A stretch of 52,792 nt of DNA, from NCBI GenBank assembly GCA_937897985.1, contig CALCBD010000022.1, positions 1 to 52,792 on the forward strand, written 5' to 3'. A model generated the notes under the pieces. That model was not told where the DNA came from, made no database searches, and was given only the letters and a program-made list of their open reading frames with translations. The stretch's first letter is position 1. Every line of letters starts with the position of its first letter. Source of the stretch: an uncultured Paludibacter sp. Its GTDB lineage: Bacteria; Bacteroidota; Bacteroidia; Bacteroidales; Paludibacteraceae. Below, in pieces: positions 1-7,390 of this stretch. The position numbers were made by a program, and so were the translations under genes.

Positions 1-150
1 ACTTTGTCTCAAACTTATTAGTTAAAACAGTCCAAAGAATAGGGGGTCAAACCAACAGCAACCGGAAAAAGTTTGCCTGATTCATCACATAAAACTTTTA
101 TTACATGACAGTTAAATCACAAAACCAATCGGACTGTTAAATTGATGTAA

Positions 151-735
151 CTATGTTTTATCTGCTAATGTTTCGAAAATTTCGTCTAAATACAATTTCA
201 GATCACTGTTTCGGTCGGTGTTGAGCACATAGTCCGAAAGCATAATTTTTTGTTCTTCAGGTAATTGGTGTTTTATTCTTTGTAACACCTGCTCCTTTGT
301 AAGTGCATCTCTTCTCATAACTCTTTCAATTCTGATTTCCTCGGATGCTGTGACAAGGATGGTTTTATCGACCAGACTATCGAAATGAGATTCGAATAAA
401 ACTGCTGATTCAATGAAATAATATTTTTCGTCGGGATACTTCTTCATCCATTTCAGGAAATCAGCTTCGACTGCCGGATGAATGATTGTATTGAGTTGAG
501 CCAGTTTTTCGGGACTATTAAAAACGATATCCGCAATTAGACCGCGGTTTAATCCTTTTTCATTATAAGCCGCAACGCCGAATAATGCAGAAATCTGTTT
601 ACGAATATTTTCATCCCCGTTTTGTAATCTCCGTGCTTCAAGGTCAGAATCGTAGACCATGTAGCCTGCTTCACGCAAAACATTCGAAAATGTGGTTTTG
701 CCCCCTCCTATTCCACCGGTAATTCCGATAATCAT
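151..735 (-). CDS. coaE: Dephospho-CoA kinase (CoaE)
   Basis: Cytoplasmic enzyme for the last step of coenzyme A synthesis, phosphorylating the 3'-hydroxyl of dephospho-CoA with ATP. The 194-residue protein has the family's usual length. The N-terminal P-loop reads GGIGGGKT (residues 7-14), where the common form is GGIGSGKS, and is followed by the conserved YDSD (residues 28-31) of the CoaE fold. The DYVLNTDRN segment near the C-terminus also fits. The ATG at 735 lies 19 bases past the stop of the Wzi-like gene, so coaE is probably the last gene of the operon that starts at the sugar transferase. No terminator is visible in bases 1-150. The identification is firm; the link to capsule genes is only positional. 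Confidence 0.95.
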   Translation of the reverse strand: MIIGITGGIGGGKTTFSNVLREAGYMVYDSDLEARRLQNGDENIRKQISALFGVAAYNEKGLNRGLIADIVFNSPEKLAQLNTIIHPAVEADFLKWMKKYPDEKYYFIESAVLFESHFDSLVDKTILVTASEEIRIERVMRRDALTKEQVLQRIKHQLPEEQKIMLSDYVLNTDRNSDLKLYLDEIFETLADKT

Positions 736-754
736 AATATTTTAACTTAAACCT

Positions 755-2476
755 TTAAAACCCGAAACTAATTCCGCCCGAAAATGTAATTTGTTTGCCC
801 TGAAGATATGAAGGTGTGTAGTAGTTGAGTGTTTGCTGTGCTGTCATTCTTTTCTCACCGAAAGTAACCGGTTTAACCGGATCATAAGCCTGTATATCAC
901 TCATTTCTGCTTTAAATACCATATAGGCATTATTAAAAATTTCATAGGTTCCGAGCAATGCAAAGCTTTTATTACTCCAAATAATTTCTCCTAATGAAGG
1001 CTGACTGATAATATCGTCTACCTTCCCCTGTATTCCGTTCGATACCCCGCGTCTGATATAATCATATTCATTACCATGTTTTGCATCAGTATAGGTTAGT
1101 TTAAAATCGAGGCCACGCAATGGCTTGAATTGCAGGGCAGCATAGATTTCCTGAGCATTATCGCCCAGATAGTGACCGAGATTATATGAATTGGAAGCAT
1201 AAGTAAGTGAAGGTATTGAATGTTTGTAATTCAATATATTCGATCGGGTAAATTCAACGACGGCCGAAATATTCCGAACCGGAAAATTTGATAGGTTCAG
1301 TCCTGCCTTTAACGAAATTGGATTGGCTTGCTGATTATCGGGCAGAAAGCGATCGAAACTGAGTTCGTCTATATAAACTGAAGCAAATAAATGGGTATGT
1401 TTTATGTTTCGCGAACTTAAATTCATGAAAATCTGTGAATTCTGATTTTCGGTTCCTATTCCCTTGGTAAGTGTGTGATCCAGCGACTTGTAGAACGCAA
1501 CAGGTAAAAGGTAGGCTGCCTGTACCGTTCTTTCGGCATATATAATCGAATTTCCAACCGAAAATTTGAAATTCCTGAAAGGAGTAAACGTCAGCATATT
1601 GGCGGCCATGTATTTCGCAGCCGGACGATACCATATTTTACTTTCGTTCTCGAGATAATAGTATGAACTGTCGATAACATTTGACACCAACCAGGCATGG
1701 AAATAATTCAGTTCGAACCATTTGGCAGGTTTGAGCTGTAAAGTAATCATAGGAAACGAAGGTGCACGTCCCGATATAATATTTGAGCAGTTATAGTTGT
1801 CGCCCCACATAATATTATCTTTAACCAATCCTATAGAACCCCATGAAACAGCGTATTTAATTCCGCCCCGGGAATCACTGAAATCACCTCCGTAACTCGC
1901 TTCCTTGTATTCATATCCCGGATAATTGTTAAGATAATGATAACTTGACAAGGTATCGCCGTTGTTCGACAAATCGCGCACGCTTGCAAAAAGAGTTAAA
2001 TGTTTTCCGATTGTAGCCTGTATTTCAGCGCCAATCCAGCGCTTTGTAATATTCCCGTTGTCGTTGTGCATTAGATTTAAACCTAAAAGCGGAGTAATGC
2101 GGGCATGAAACAAACTATCGTTGTAATGAATTGCAGGTTGGAACAGTGCTGCTTTTGAATACTTTGAGTCCCATATATGAACTAATGCCGATGGGAGCCT
2201 GTTGTTTTCAGGAGCATAGTCATTCAGAAAAAATTCAATTTCCCTGCGTTGACGCGAATTTAACAATGAACCTTTTTGTTGAGCTTCCAGCAATTTTTGG
2301 TTAATAAATTCCCTGCTGTAGGGCTTTATAGCCGAATTCAATTCAAAAATTCCATCGTTGGCGAGTTCATCGATAAAATCATAAATTCTGTAGTACGAAA
2401 TATGTTGGGGAATATCCTGTGAAAATACTGCACAATAAAGTGAAATCAATATAAATAAAGTAACTCTTCTCTTCAT
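755..2476 (-). CDS. Outer-membrane beta-barrel protein, Wzi/capsule-assembly type
   Basis: The 573-residue protein opens with a signal peptide (MKRRVTLFILISLYCAVFSQ). A short alpha-helical region (about residues 25-95) follows, and then alternating aromatic/polar strands typical of an outer-membrane barrel, ending in a terminal Phe (ISFGF). The strand pattern and segments such as RGGIKYAVSWGSIGL and MWGDNYNCSNIISGR resemble the Wzi capsule-assembly/porin family of Bacteroidota. Wzi proteins help hold or assemble surface polysaccharide at the outer membrane. It lies 66 bases downstream of a sugar-phosphate transferase gene on the same strand, which supports an exopolysaccharide role. The family call is from memory of sequence style; a general outer-membrane porin is the alternative. 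Confidence 0.65.
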   Translation of the reverse strand: MKRRVTLFILISLYCAVFSQDIPQHISYYRIYDFIDELANDGIFELNSAIKPYSREFINQKLLEAQQKGSLLNSRQRREIEFFLNDYAPENNRLPSALVHIWDSKYSKAALFQPAIHYNDSLFHARITPLLGLNLMHNDNGNITKRWIGAEIQATIGKHLTLFASVRDLSNNGDTLSSYHYLNNYPGYEYKEASYGGDFSDSRGGIKYAVSWGSIGLVKDNIMWGDNYNCSNIISGRAPSFPMITLQLKPAKWFELNYFHAWLVSNVIDSSYYYLENESKIWYRPAAKYMAANMLTFTPFRNFKFSVGNSIIYAERTVQAAYLLPVAFYKSLDHTLTKGIGTENQNSQIFMNLSSRNIKHTHLFASVYIDELSFDRFLPDNQQANPISLKAGLNLSNFPVRNISAVVEFTRSNILNYKHSIPSLTYASNSYNLGHYLGDNAQEIYAALQFKPLRGLDFKLTYTDAKHGNEYDYIRRGVSNGIQGKVDDIISQPSLGEIIWSNKSFALLGTYEIFNNAYMVFKAEMSDIQAYDPVKPVTFGEKRMTAQQTLNYYTPSYLQGKQITFSGGISFGF

Positions 2477-2542
2477 AACTTATTAATTCATTTTGACTTA
2501 TATCATCATCGAAAACATATACCTGTTAACGACAGGCCCGAT

Positions 2543-4060
2543 TCAGGCACTTCTTGCTTTATTAAGAATTATATTTTTTAAAATTTTAATGAAATAACGT
2601 AAATCGGTCACAATTGTTCCGTATTTTTCGCATTCATTAAGGTACTTCATTTCCGACGCCTGAATTTCGTCGAGCGTAACCGGCATATCTGCATAAAACG
2701 GAGGAAGCAGACCGGGTTTGTGTTTTAATCTTTTCTGTTGTAATTCTTTGGAATACAGACTAAAATAATGATTACTCAGAGGACGGACACCTACAATTTT
2801 CATTTCACCCCTGGCAAGATTTATCAGCATGGGCAATTCATCGAGAAAATATTTTCGCATAAATCGTCCTATTGTATTGATTCTTATATCATTATTAAAT
2901 TTACCTCCTTCCTGCAAATTGTAATTGTCGTAGATATAGGCCTGCAAATATTCTGAATAAGGATGCATAGTCCGCATTTTGTATACATCGAATACAACAC
3001 CGTTCTTTCCGAGACGTTTTAATCTGATTAATGGTCCGTAACTTTTCTTATTCGAATGCTCCGGTTGTTTTATCCTGTGTGCATAGATATAAGTTAACTG
3101 ACCTATTTTCTTACTTTTTACCACCTCAAACCCGCAGAAATACAAGCGTCCCATTACTTCGGCTTTGGACAGAATTCTGTTTTTACCATGAGTTAAATCA
3201 TAATACAAACGTCTGGTTATCAGGATTTTTGGGATAATACGCCGATAGATATAGTTAAAAAAGTAATAAATATAATTAATCCCTGGCGGTAACTTTCGAA
3301 GAATATTCTTCTTCCTTGTACTTTTTGATTCAAAACAACATACAAGAATTCCGTCATCAGGCAGTTTCTGGTTGATAATCTGAAAGGTTTTATTGATTCC
3401 CCTGATGTTATTGAGTTTTTCGAGATTAATTATTGCCTTGTATTTGTAATTTTGTTTAGCCTTGATATCGAAGTAGTTGGAAGAGAAGTTTACATAAACA
3501 CTACCACTTTGTAAATCAAATGTTTTGACTATTTCATCACAACATTTCTTCCCCGAATAAGTACAGATAGTTTCGACCAGCTCCTTATAACTTGCATCAT
3601 CCAATGGACGTGATGGCAACAGAGTGGCATTCTCTCTCTGCTCGGTTATGGTTTCTGTTTCTTCGTATTCTACAGCATATAACAAAATAAAATAAAGCAG
3701 ATAAAATATAGAATAAACAAAGTAAATTATTGTAGTATAGGTAAATAATACATAAACAGAATAATAACCTTTAAAGAAAAATACAGATATTTCCCACAAA
3801 AGCAGGAATATTATTAAGGTTATGTAAATTAATTTAAGAGTGGCATCTTTATATTTTAAGGTGTGCAATGGTTTGTACCTTCCAAAAAAATAAGATACTA
3901 AAAACCAGCAAAAATAATAAACCATTGCACCATCGGCATATTTATCATAAGGTGTTCGGGTGGTTAGCGGAAACCATTGTAAAACAATGAAAATACTGAT
4001 AATTAAAATCAGAAAATCAATGAATATGCTTAATACTGATGGTCTGTAAATTTTCATCAT
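2543..4060 (-). CDS. Polyprenyl-phosphate sugar-phosphate transferase, three-part architecture
   Basis: Likely starts a surface glycan by moving a sugar phosphate from a nucleotide sugar to undecaprenyl phosphate. Three parts are visible. Residues 8-130 hold about four hydrophobic membrane segments. Residues 175-330 look like a degenerate class I methyltransferase-type domain (KLPDDGILVCCFES, then SKAEVMGRLYFCGFEVV). Residues 340-500 are the bacterial sugar transferase domain, with VYKMRTMHPYSEYLQ, the Asp407-Glu408 dyad in LDELPMLINLARGEMKIVG, and VRPLS. The usual membrane re-entrant helix just before the catalytic domain is not obvious. It is first gene of the operon with the Wzi-like gene and coaE, with a clear promoter at 4209-4237. 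The sugar cannot be told from sequence. Confidence 0.85.
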   Translation of the reverse strand: MMKIYRPSVLSIFIDFLILIISIFIVLQWFPLTTRTPYDKYADGAMVYYFCWFLVSYFFGRYKPLHTLKYKDATLKLIYITLIIFLLLWEISVFFFKGYYSVYVLFTYTTIIYFVYSIFYLLYFILLYAVEYEETETITEQRENATLLPSRPLDDASYKELVETICTYSGKKCCDEIVKTFDLQSGSVYVNFSSNYFDIKAKQNYKYKAIINLEKLNNIRGINKTFQIINQKLPDDGILVCCFESKSTRKKNILRKLPPGINYIYYFFNYIYRRIIPKILITRRLYYDLTHGKNRILSKAEVMGRLYFCGFEVVKSKKIGQLTYIYAHRIKQPEHSNKKSYGPLIRLKRLGKNGVVFDVYKMRTMHPYSEYLQAYIYDNYNLQEGGKFNNDIRINTIGRFMRKYFLDELPMLINLARGEMKIVGVRPLSNHYFSLYSKELQQKRLKHKPGLLPPFYADMPVTLDEIQASEMKYLNECEKYGTIVTDLRYFIKILKNIILNKARSA

Positions 4061-4208
4061 CTGTAAGTAATTGATTTATAAACAACTTAATCAGGCTCTT
4101 CATTTCGCAAACGAAATTGAAAACCTGAAATTATTTTCCTCTTATCTCCGCGATTTGTCCATTTCGACATGAAACAGATTCATATATGTGTCGTTTTAAT
4201 TATCTTCG

Positions 4209-4237
4209 CAAAGATAATAAAATCATTTTCTTTTCAA
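4209..4237 (-). promoter_or_regulatory. Bacteroidota-type promoter of the sugar transferase operon
   Basis: On the minus strand, TTG (4237-4235) is followed after 18 bases by TATCTTTG (4216-4209), matching the phylum's -33/-7 consensus. The predicted start of transcription near 4202 leaves a leader of about 140 bases before the ATG at 4060. Confidence 0.75.
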
Positions 4238-4546
4238 TTATTAAATAAAACATTAACAGATATTAATTGCAACAAATAAGCACAAACGATAATTGAGTCA
4301 GAATTAAGAGGATAAGTGCATAATGAAAATTGAATTTTTATCAAATTGGAAACAATTTTTTTTGATCAACAGAAAAATTTCAGAATTTCCGGTCTTTGAA
4401 TTAAACTACGGAAGGTTCTGACTAACAAACAAAGCATCAGTACGGGAATTTATCATAGGGTTGATAAACAATTAATATATTTATGATGTTATCGACAGAA
4501 ACCTAAATAGCCGGCACTCAGGCTAAAATAAAAAAAACATAATATT
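4238..4546. other. Intergenic stretch without recognised gene
   Basis: About 310 bases of AT-rich sequence between the divergent promoters of the sugar transferase operon and rho. I see no ORF with coding character, no tRNA fold and no strong hairpin with a T-tract on either strand. Confidence 0.6.
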
Positions 4547-4577
4547 TTTGCAAATTCGGAATATAGTTGTATTTTTG
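4547..4577 (+). promoter_or_regulatory. Promoter of rho
   Basis: TTTG (4547-4550), a 19-base spacer, and TATTTTTG (4570-4577) match the Bacteroidota -33/-7 consensus exactly. Transcription should start near 4584, giving a leader of about 120 bases that contains the hairpins at 4593-4628. Confidence 0.8.
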
Positions 4578-4592
4578 TAGCGTTTTCTGAAA

Positions 4593-4628
4593 TCAACAAC
4601 CTCCTGTTGTTGAATAAAAAATCAACAA
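4593..4628 (+). promoter_or_regulatory. rho leader: two mutually exclusive hairpins
   Basis: TCAACAAC (4593-4600) and GTTGTTGA (4606-4613) form a perfect 8-base-pair stem around the loop CTCCT. The second arm can instead pair with a further TCAACAA at 4622-4628 across an A-rich loop. No T-tract follows, so neither is a classic terminator. The loop and its preceding base read CCTCCT, the anti-Shine-Dalgarno sequence. In other bacteria rho is autoregulated through its leader; whether this structure serves that is inference. Confidence 0.5.
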
Positions 4629-4704
4629 TTAAATACATTCACAATAACACCTTTTTCCAAAATTAAGGAAATAATCCCTCTAAAAACGTGTATTCATCAT
4701 CTTT

Positions 4705-6696
4705 ATGAGTAACTACAACATTTTGCAATTGAATGCGAAAGAACTGTCCGAACTAAAGGACATCGCAACCGAATTAGGCCTTAAAGTTTCTAATTCTGTA
4801 AAAAAAGAATCGCTGGTATACGACATTCTCGATCAGCAAGCCGTCGTAAATGCACAACGTAAAACAACTATAGAAAAACCTGATCAGGAAAGGAAAAAAC
4901 GCCTCAGGGTTCCAATTAAAAAGACCGCCGACCAAAAGGTTTTTTCATCGAACAAAGAAGCTGAAATTCAGGCACCTAAACCCGAAGAAACTGCAGCTCC
5001 CAAATTGAATGAAAAATCAAAACAACGTCATAAATCGGATTCGCCTGCAAAAAATCAGGTAAAAGAAAATACCGAAACAAATGAAACTGTCGTTATAGCC
5101 GACGCAGTGAAAAACAATGAAGCCGTTTCAACCGAAACAAAGCCGGCTGAAGCAAAAAAGAAAAAACAACATCAACCTAAAACACTGAAAAAAAACAATG
5201 AACAAAAGGAAGAAGTTGTAAAGGCAGAACCTCAGATAGCTGCATCTGAAACTACTGCTGAACAAGTGAAAGAGCAGGTTGAAGAACCCAAAAAGGTGAT
5301 AAATACCAAAAAATTTGTCCTCGAAAAGACTGCGGATAATGATCCGGAACTCGAAGAAACCATCGACATTCCTGTGACTGAACAGGATCAGGAACAGGAA
5401 ACCGAACTTAAAGAAACGGAAAAATCATCTGATCTCAACGACTTTGCCAAACAACAAAACTTTGAACTCAGAAACAACAAACCGAATCCGAACAACGGCA
5501 ACAATAACTTCAACAATAACGTAAATAACCGGAATAAATTTAATTCCCGTAACGACAAACCTGAAAAACAATTCGATTTTGATGGAATTCTTGAAGGAAC
5601 AGGAACCCTTGAAATGATGCAGGATGGATATGGATTTCTTCGTTCGGCCGACTATAATTATCTCGCTTCGCCCGACGATATTTATGTTTCACAGTCACAA
5701 ATCAAACTTTTCGGTTTAAAAACGGGTGACACAGTTAATGGTGCAATTCGCCCGCCCAAAGAAGGCGAAAAATACTTCCCTCTGATAAAAGTAAATAAAA
5801 TTAACGGTCGTTCGCCCGAGTATGTTCGTGACCGCGTTCCATTCGAACACCTGACCCCGCTTTTCCCTGATGTAAAATTCAACCTGACTACAGGCAAAAA
5901 TGATTCGCTTTCGGTACGAATGGTGGATTTGTTTTCACCCATCGGTAAAGGTCAGCGTGGTTTGATTGTGGCTCAACCAAAAACAGGTAAAACTGTATTA
6001 CTTAAAGACATAGCAAATGCAATAGCAGCTAATCACCCCGAGGTATACATGATTGTATTGCTCATCGACGAGCGTCCTGAAGAAGTAACAGATATGGCAA
6101 GAAGTGTACGCGCCGAAGTCGTTTCGTCCACTTTTGATGAGCCTGCCGAACGGCATGTAAAAGTCGCAAGCATGGTTCACGAAAAAGCAAAACGTATGGT
6201 GGAATGTGGTCAGGATGTGGTTATTCTGCTTGATTCAATCACCCGTTTGGCACGTGCTTATAATACTGTATCACCGGCCTCAGGTAAAATACTCTCCGGT
6301 GGTGTCGATGCCAATGCACTTCATAAACCAAAACGGTTCTTTGGAGCTGCACGTAATATCGAAAACGGTGGAAGTTTAACTATCATTGCCACAGCACTTA
6401 CCGAAACCGGTTCGAAAATGGATGAAGTTATCTTTGAAGAATTCAAAGGTACAGGAAATATGGAATTACAGCTCGACCGTAAACTTTCAAACAAACGTAT
6501 TTTCCCTGCCGTCGACATTATGGCTTCGAGTACCCGTCGCGACGATCTTCTGCTCGATCAGGACACTCTGAACCGCATGTGGATTCTTCGCCGACACCTT
6601 TCGGACATGAACTCTATTGAAGCTATGGAGTTTTTGAAAGACCGGCTCGAACGCACTGAAAATAATGATGAGTTCTTAGTTTCGATGAATGGTTAA
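4705..6696 (+). CDS. rho: Transcription termination factor Rho with long disordered insert
   Basis: Hexameric RNA-dependent ATPase that ends transcription. The N-terminal helical module is at residues 1-50 (NYNILQLNAKELSELKDIA). Residues 51-288 form a highly charged, low-complexity insert that ends in an asparagine-rich stretch (NNGNNNFNNNVNNRN). The cold-shock-like RNA-binding domain follows (about 290-365, with DGYGFLRS), then the ATPase domain with Walker A QPKTGKT (424-430), Walker B VVILLDSITRL and the Q-loop region. At 663 residues it is far longer than E. coli Rho (419). Bacteroides Rho proteins have such inserts, and in B. thetaiotaomicron the insert is known to drive phase separation. 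It is monocistronic between its own promoter and terminator. Confidence 0.97.
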   Translation: MSNYNILQLNAKELSELKDIATELGLKVSNSVKKESLVYDILDQQAVVNAQRKTTIEKPDQERKKRLRVPIKKTADQKVFSSNKEAEIQAPKPEETAAPKLNEKSKQRHKSDSPAKNQVKENTETNETVVIADAVKNNEAVSTETKPAEAKKKKQHQPKTLKKNNEQKEEVVKAEPQIAASETTAEQVKEQVEEPKKVINTKKFVLEKTADNDPELEETIDIPVTEQDQEQETELKETEKSSDLNDFAKQQNFELRNNKPNPNNGNNNFNNNVNNRNKFNSRNDKPEKQFDFDGILEGTGTLEMMQDGYGFLRSADYNYLASPDDIYVSQSQIKLFGLKTGDTVNGAIRPPKEGEKYFPLIKVNKINGRSPEYVRDRVPFEHLTPLFPDVKFNLTTGKNDSLSVRMVDLFSPIGKGQRGLIVAQPKTGKTVLLKDIANAIAANHPEVYMIVLLIDERPEEVTDMARSVRAEVVSSTFDEPAERHVKVASMVHEKAKRMVECGQDVVILLDSITRLARAYNTVSPASGKILSGGVDANALHKPKRFFGAARNIENGGSLTIIATALTETGSKMDEVIFEEFKGTGNMELQLDRKLSNKRIFPAVDIMASSTRRDDLLLDQDTLNRMWILRRHLSDMNSIEAMEFLKDRLERTENNDEFLVSMNG

Positions 6697-6725
6697 AAGC
6701 AATTGAAAGCAAAAATAATTTTAAC

Positions 6726-6758
6726 AAAAAACCGGTTTCTGAACAAAACCGGTTTTTT
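6726..6758 (+). terminator. Intrinsic terminator of rho
   Basis: A 13-base-pair stem pairs 6726-6738 with 6746-6758 around loop CTGAACA; the core is ACCGGTTT/AAACCGGT. The right arm runs into a T-tract. It sits 30 bases past the rho stop codon. Confidence 0.9.
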
Positions 6759-6759
6759 T

Positions 6760-7180
6760 ATGAAAAAATTTTCAGAAGATATGAATTTTCAGAATTCAAA
6801 TTATTTAAGTCTGTATTTATTTGATTTCAAAGCCCTGTTTTTCAGTTCGGCCTCATATTTTAACTTCTATCCATTACCTGACATAAAAGGTACAATATGC
6901 TGATTGATAAGCATTCAACCGATTGACACTGATAATAATATATTTAAAACTGAATTGATTAGAATTTATATCCCACCGTGGGAATAAGATTTTGTTACTA
7001 TCCAATTGCCATATCGGTTTACCGGTATTGAAATCCGTTTTTTAATCCGCCTGATCAGAGTAAATCTGCGTACTGTTTTCCTGAATTTTATTTGTAAATG
7101 AATTTTTGTCATGTACTAAACTTTTTTTATTATTTGCCTTTAAATTTCTGCTGAATTATTCGCTTTTCAAGAAACAGAAA
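6760..7180. other. Intergenic stretch without recognised gene
   Basis: About 420 bases between the rho terminator and the lyase promoter. A short reading frame at 6703-6903 overlaps the terminator and lacks coding character. Small palindromes occur (CCCACCGTGGG near 6973, CGGTTTACCG near 7016), but none has a T-tract or a fold I recognise. Confidence 0.5.
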
Positions 7181-7182
7181 TG

Positions 7183-7190
7183 TATCTTTG
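7183..7190 (+). promoter_or_regulatory. Probable -7 element for the lyase leader
   Basis: TATCTTTG matches the phylum -7 consensus TAnnTTTG. No good TTTG lies 19 bases upstream (the position holds TTTTC). If used, transcription starts near 7197 and the leader to the lyase ATG is about 190 bases. Confidence 0.5.
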
Positions 7191-7208
7191 CTGTATAATT
7201 ATTCATTT

Positions 7209-7307
7209 ATGAAAAAGTATACTTTATTTTTTCTCTTACTTAATCTGTCGCATTTTCTGACTACTCAATTCCTGATTTTCAGTAAATTCCCCAAAAAATT
7301 TACCTGA
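7209..7307 (+). CDS. Possible 32-residue leader peptide upstream of the lyase
   Basis: ATG to TGA encodes MKKYTLFFLLLNLSHF and a further 16 residues. The peptide is hydrophobic, with seven Phe and one Tyr but no Trp. It begins about 12 bases after the predicted transcription start and ends 83 bases before the lyase start. In E. coli the related tryptophanase operon is controlled by the leader peptide TnaC, so a leader-peptide role is a reasonable guess. It could equally be a remnant signal peptide from a lost exported protein, or chance. Confidence 0.3.
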   Translation: MKKYTLFFLLLNLSHFLTTQFLIFSKFPKKFT

Positions 7308-7322
7308 TAATTCAACATTTAT

Positions 7323-7353
7323 CCGGTGGGAAACCGGGCAGCTCCTGAAGAGC
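7323..7353 (+). promoter_or_regulatory. Two adjacent hairpins in the lyase leader
   Basis: CCGGT/ACCGG (7323-7327 with 7333-7337, loop GGGAA) is followed three bases on by GCTC/GAGC (7341-7344 with 7350-7353, loop CTGAA). This GC-rich island stands out in AT-rich sequence, 37 bases before the ATG. It matches no riboswitch family I can name with confidence. Confidence 0.4.
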
Positions 7354-7390
7354 ATAGAAAAATAAATTATCACCTTAAATTTTTAAAACA

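Noticed and set aside
26..137. Inverted repeat AACAGTCC (26-33) and GGACTGTT (130-137)
   Set aside because: Only 8 bases, 96 bases apart, with no gene or element between; likely chance.
6703..6903. 66-residue ORF after rho
   Set aside because: It runs through the rho terminator hairpin and has no coding character.
7319..7360. Cobalamin riboswitch before the lyase
   Set aside because: The CCGGT/ACCGG hairpin has a passing likeness to part of that riboswitch, but the element is far too short and lacks the conserved B12 box.
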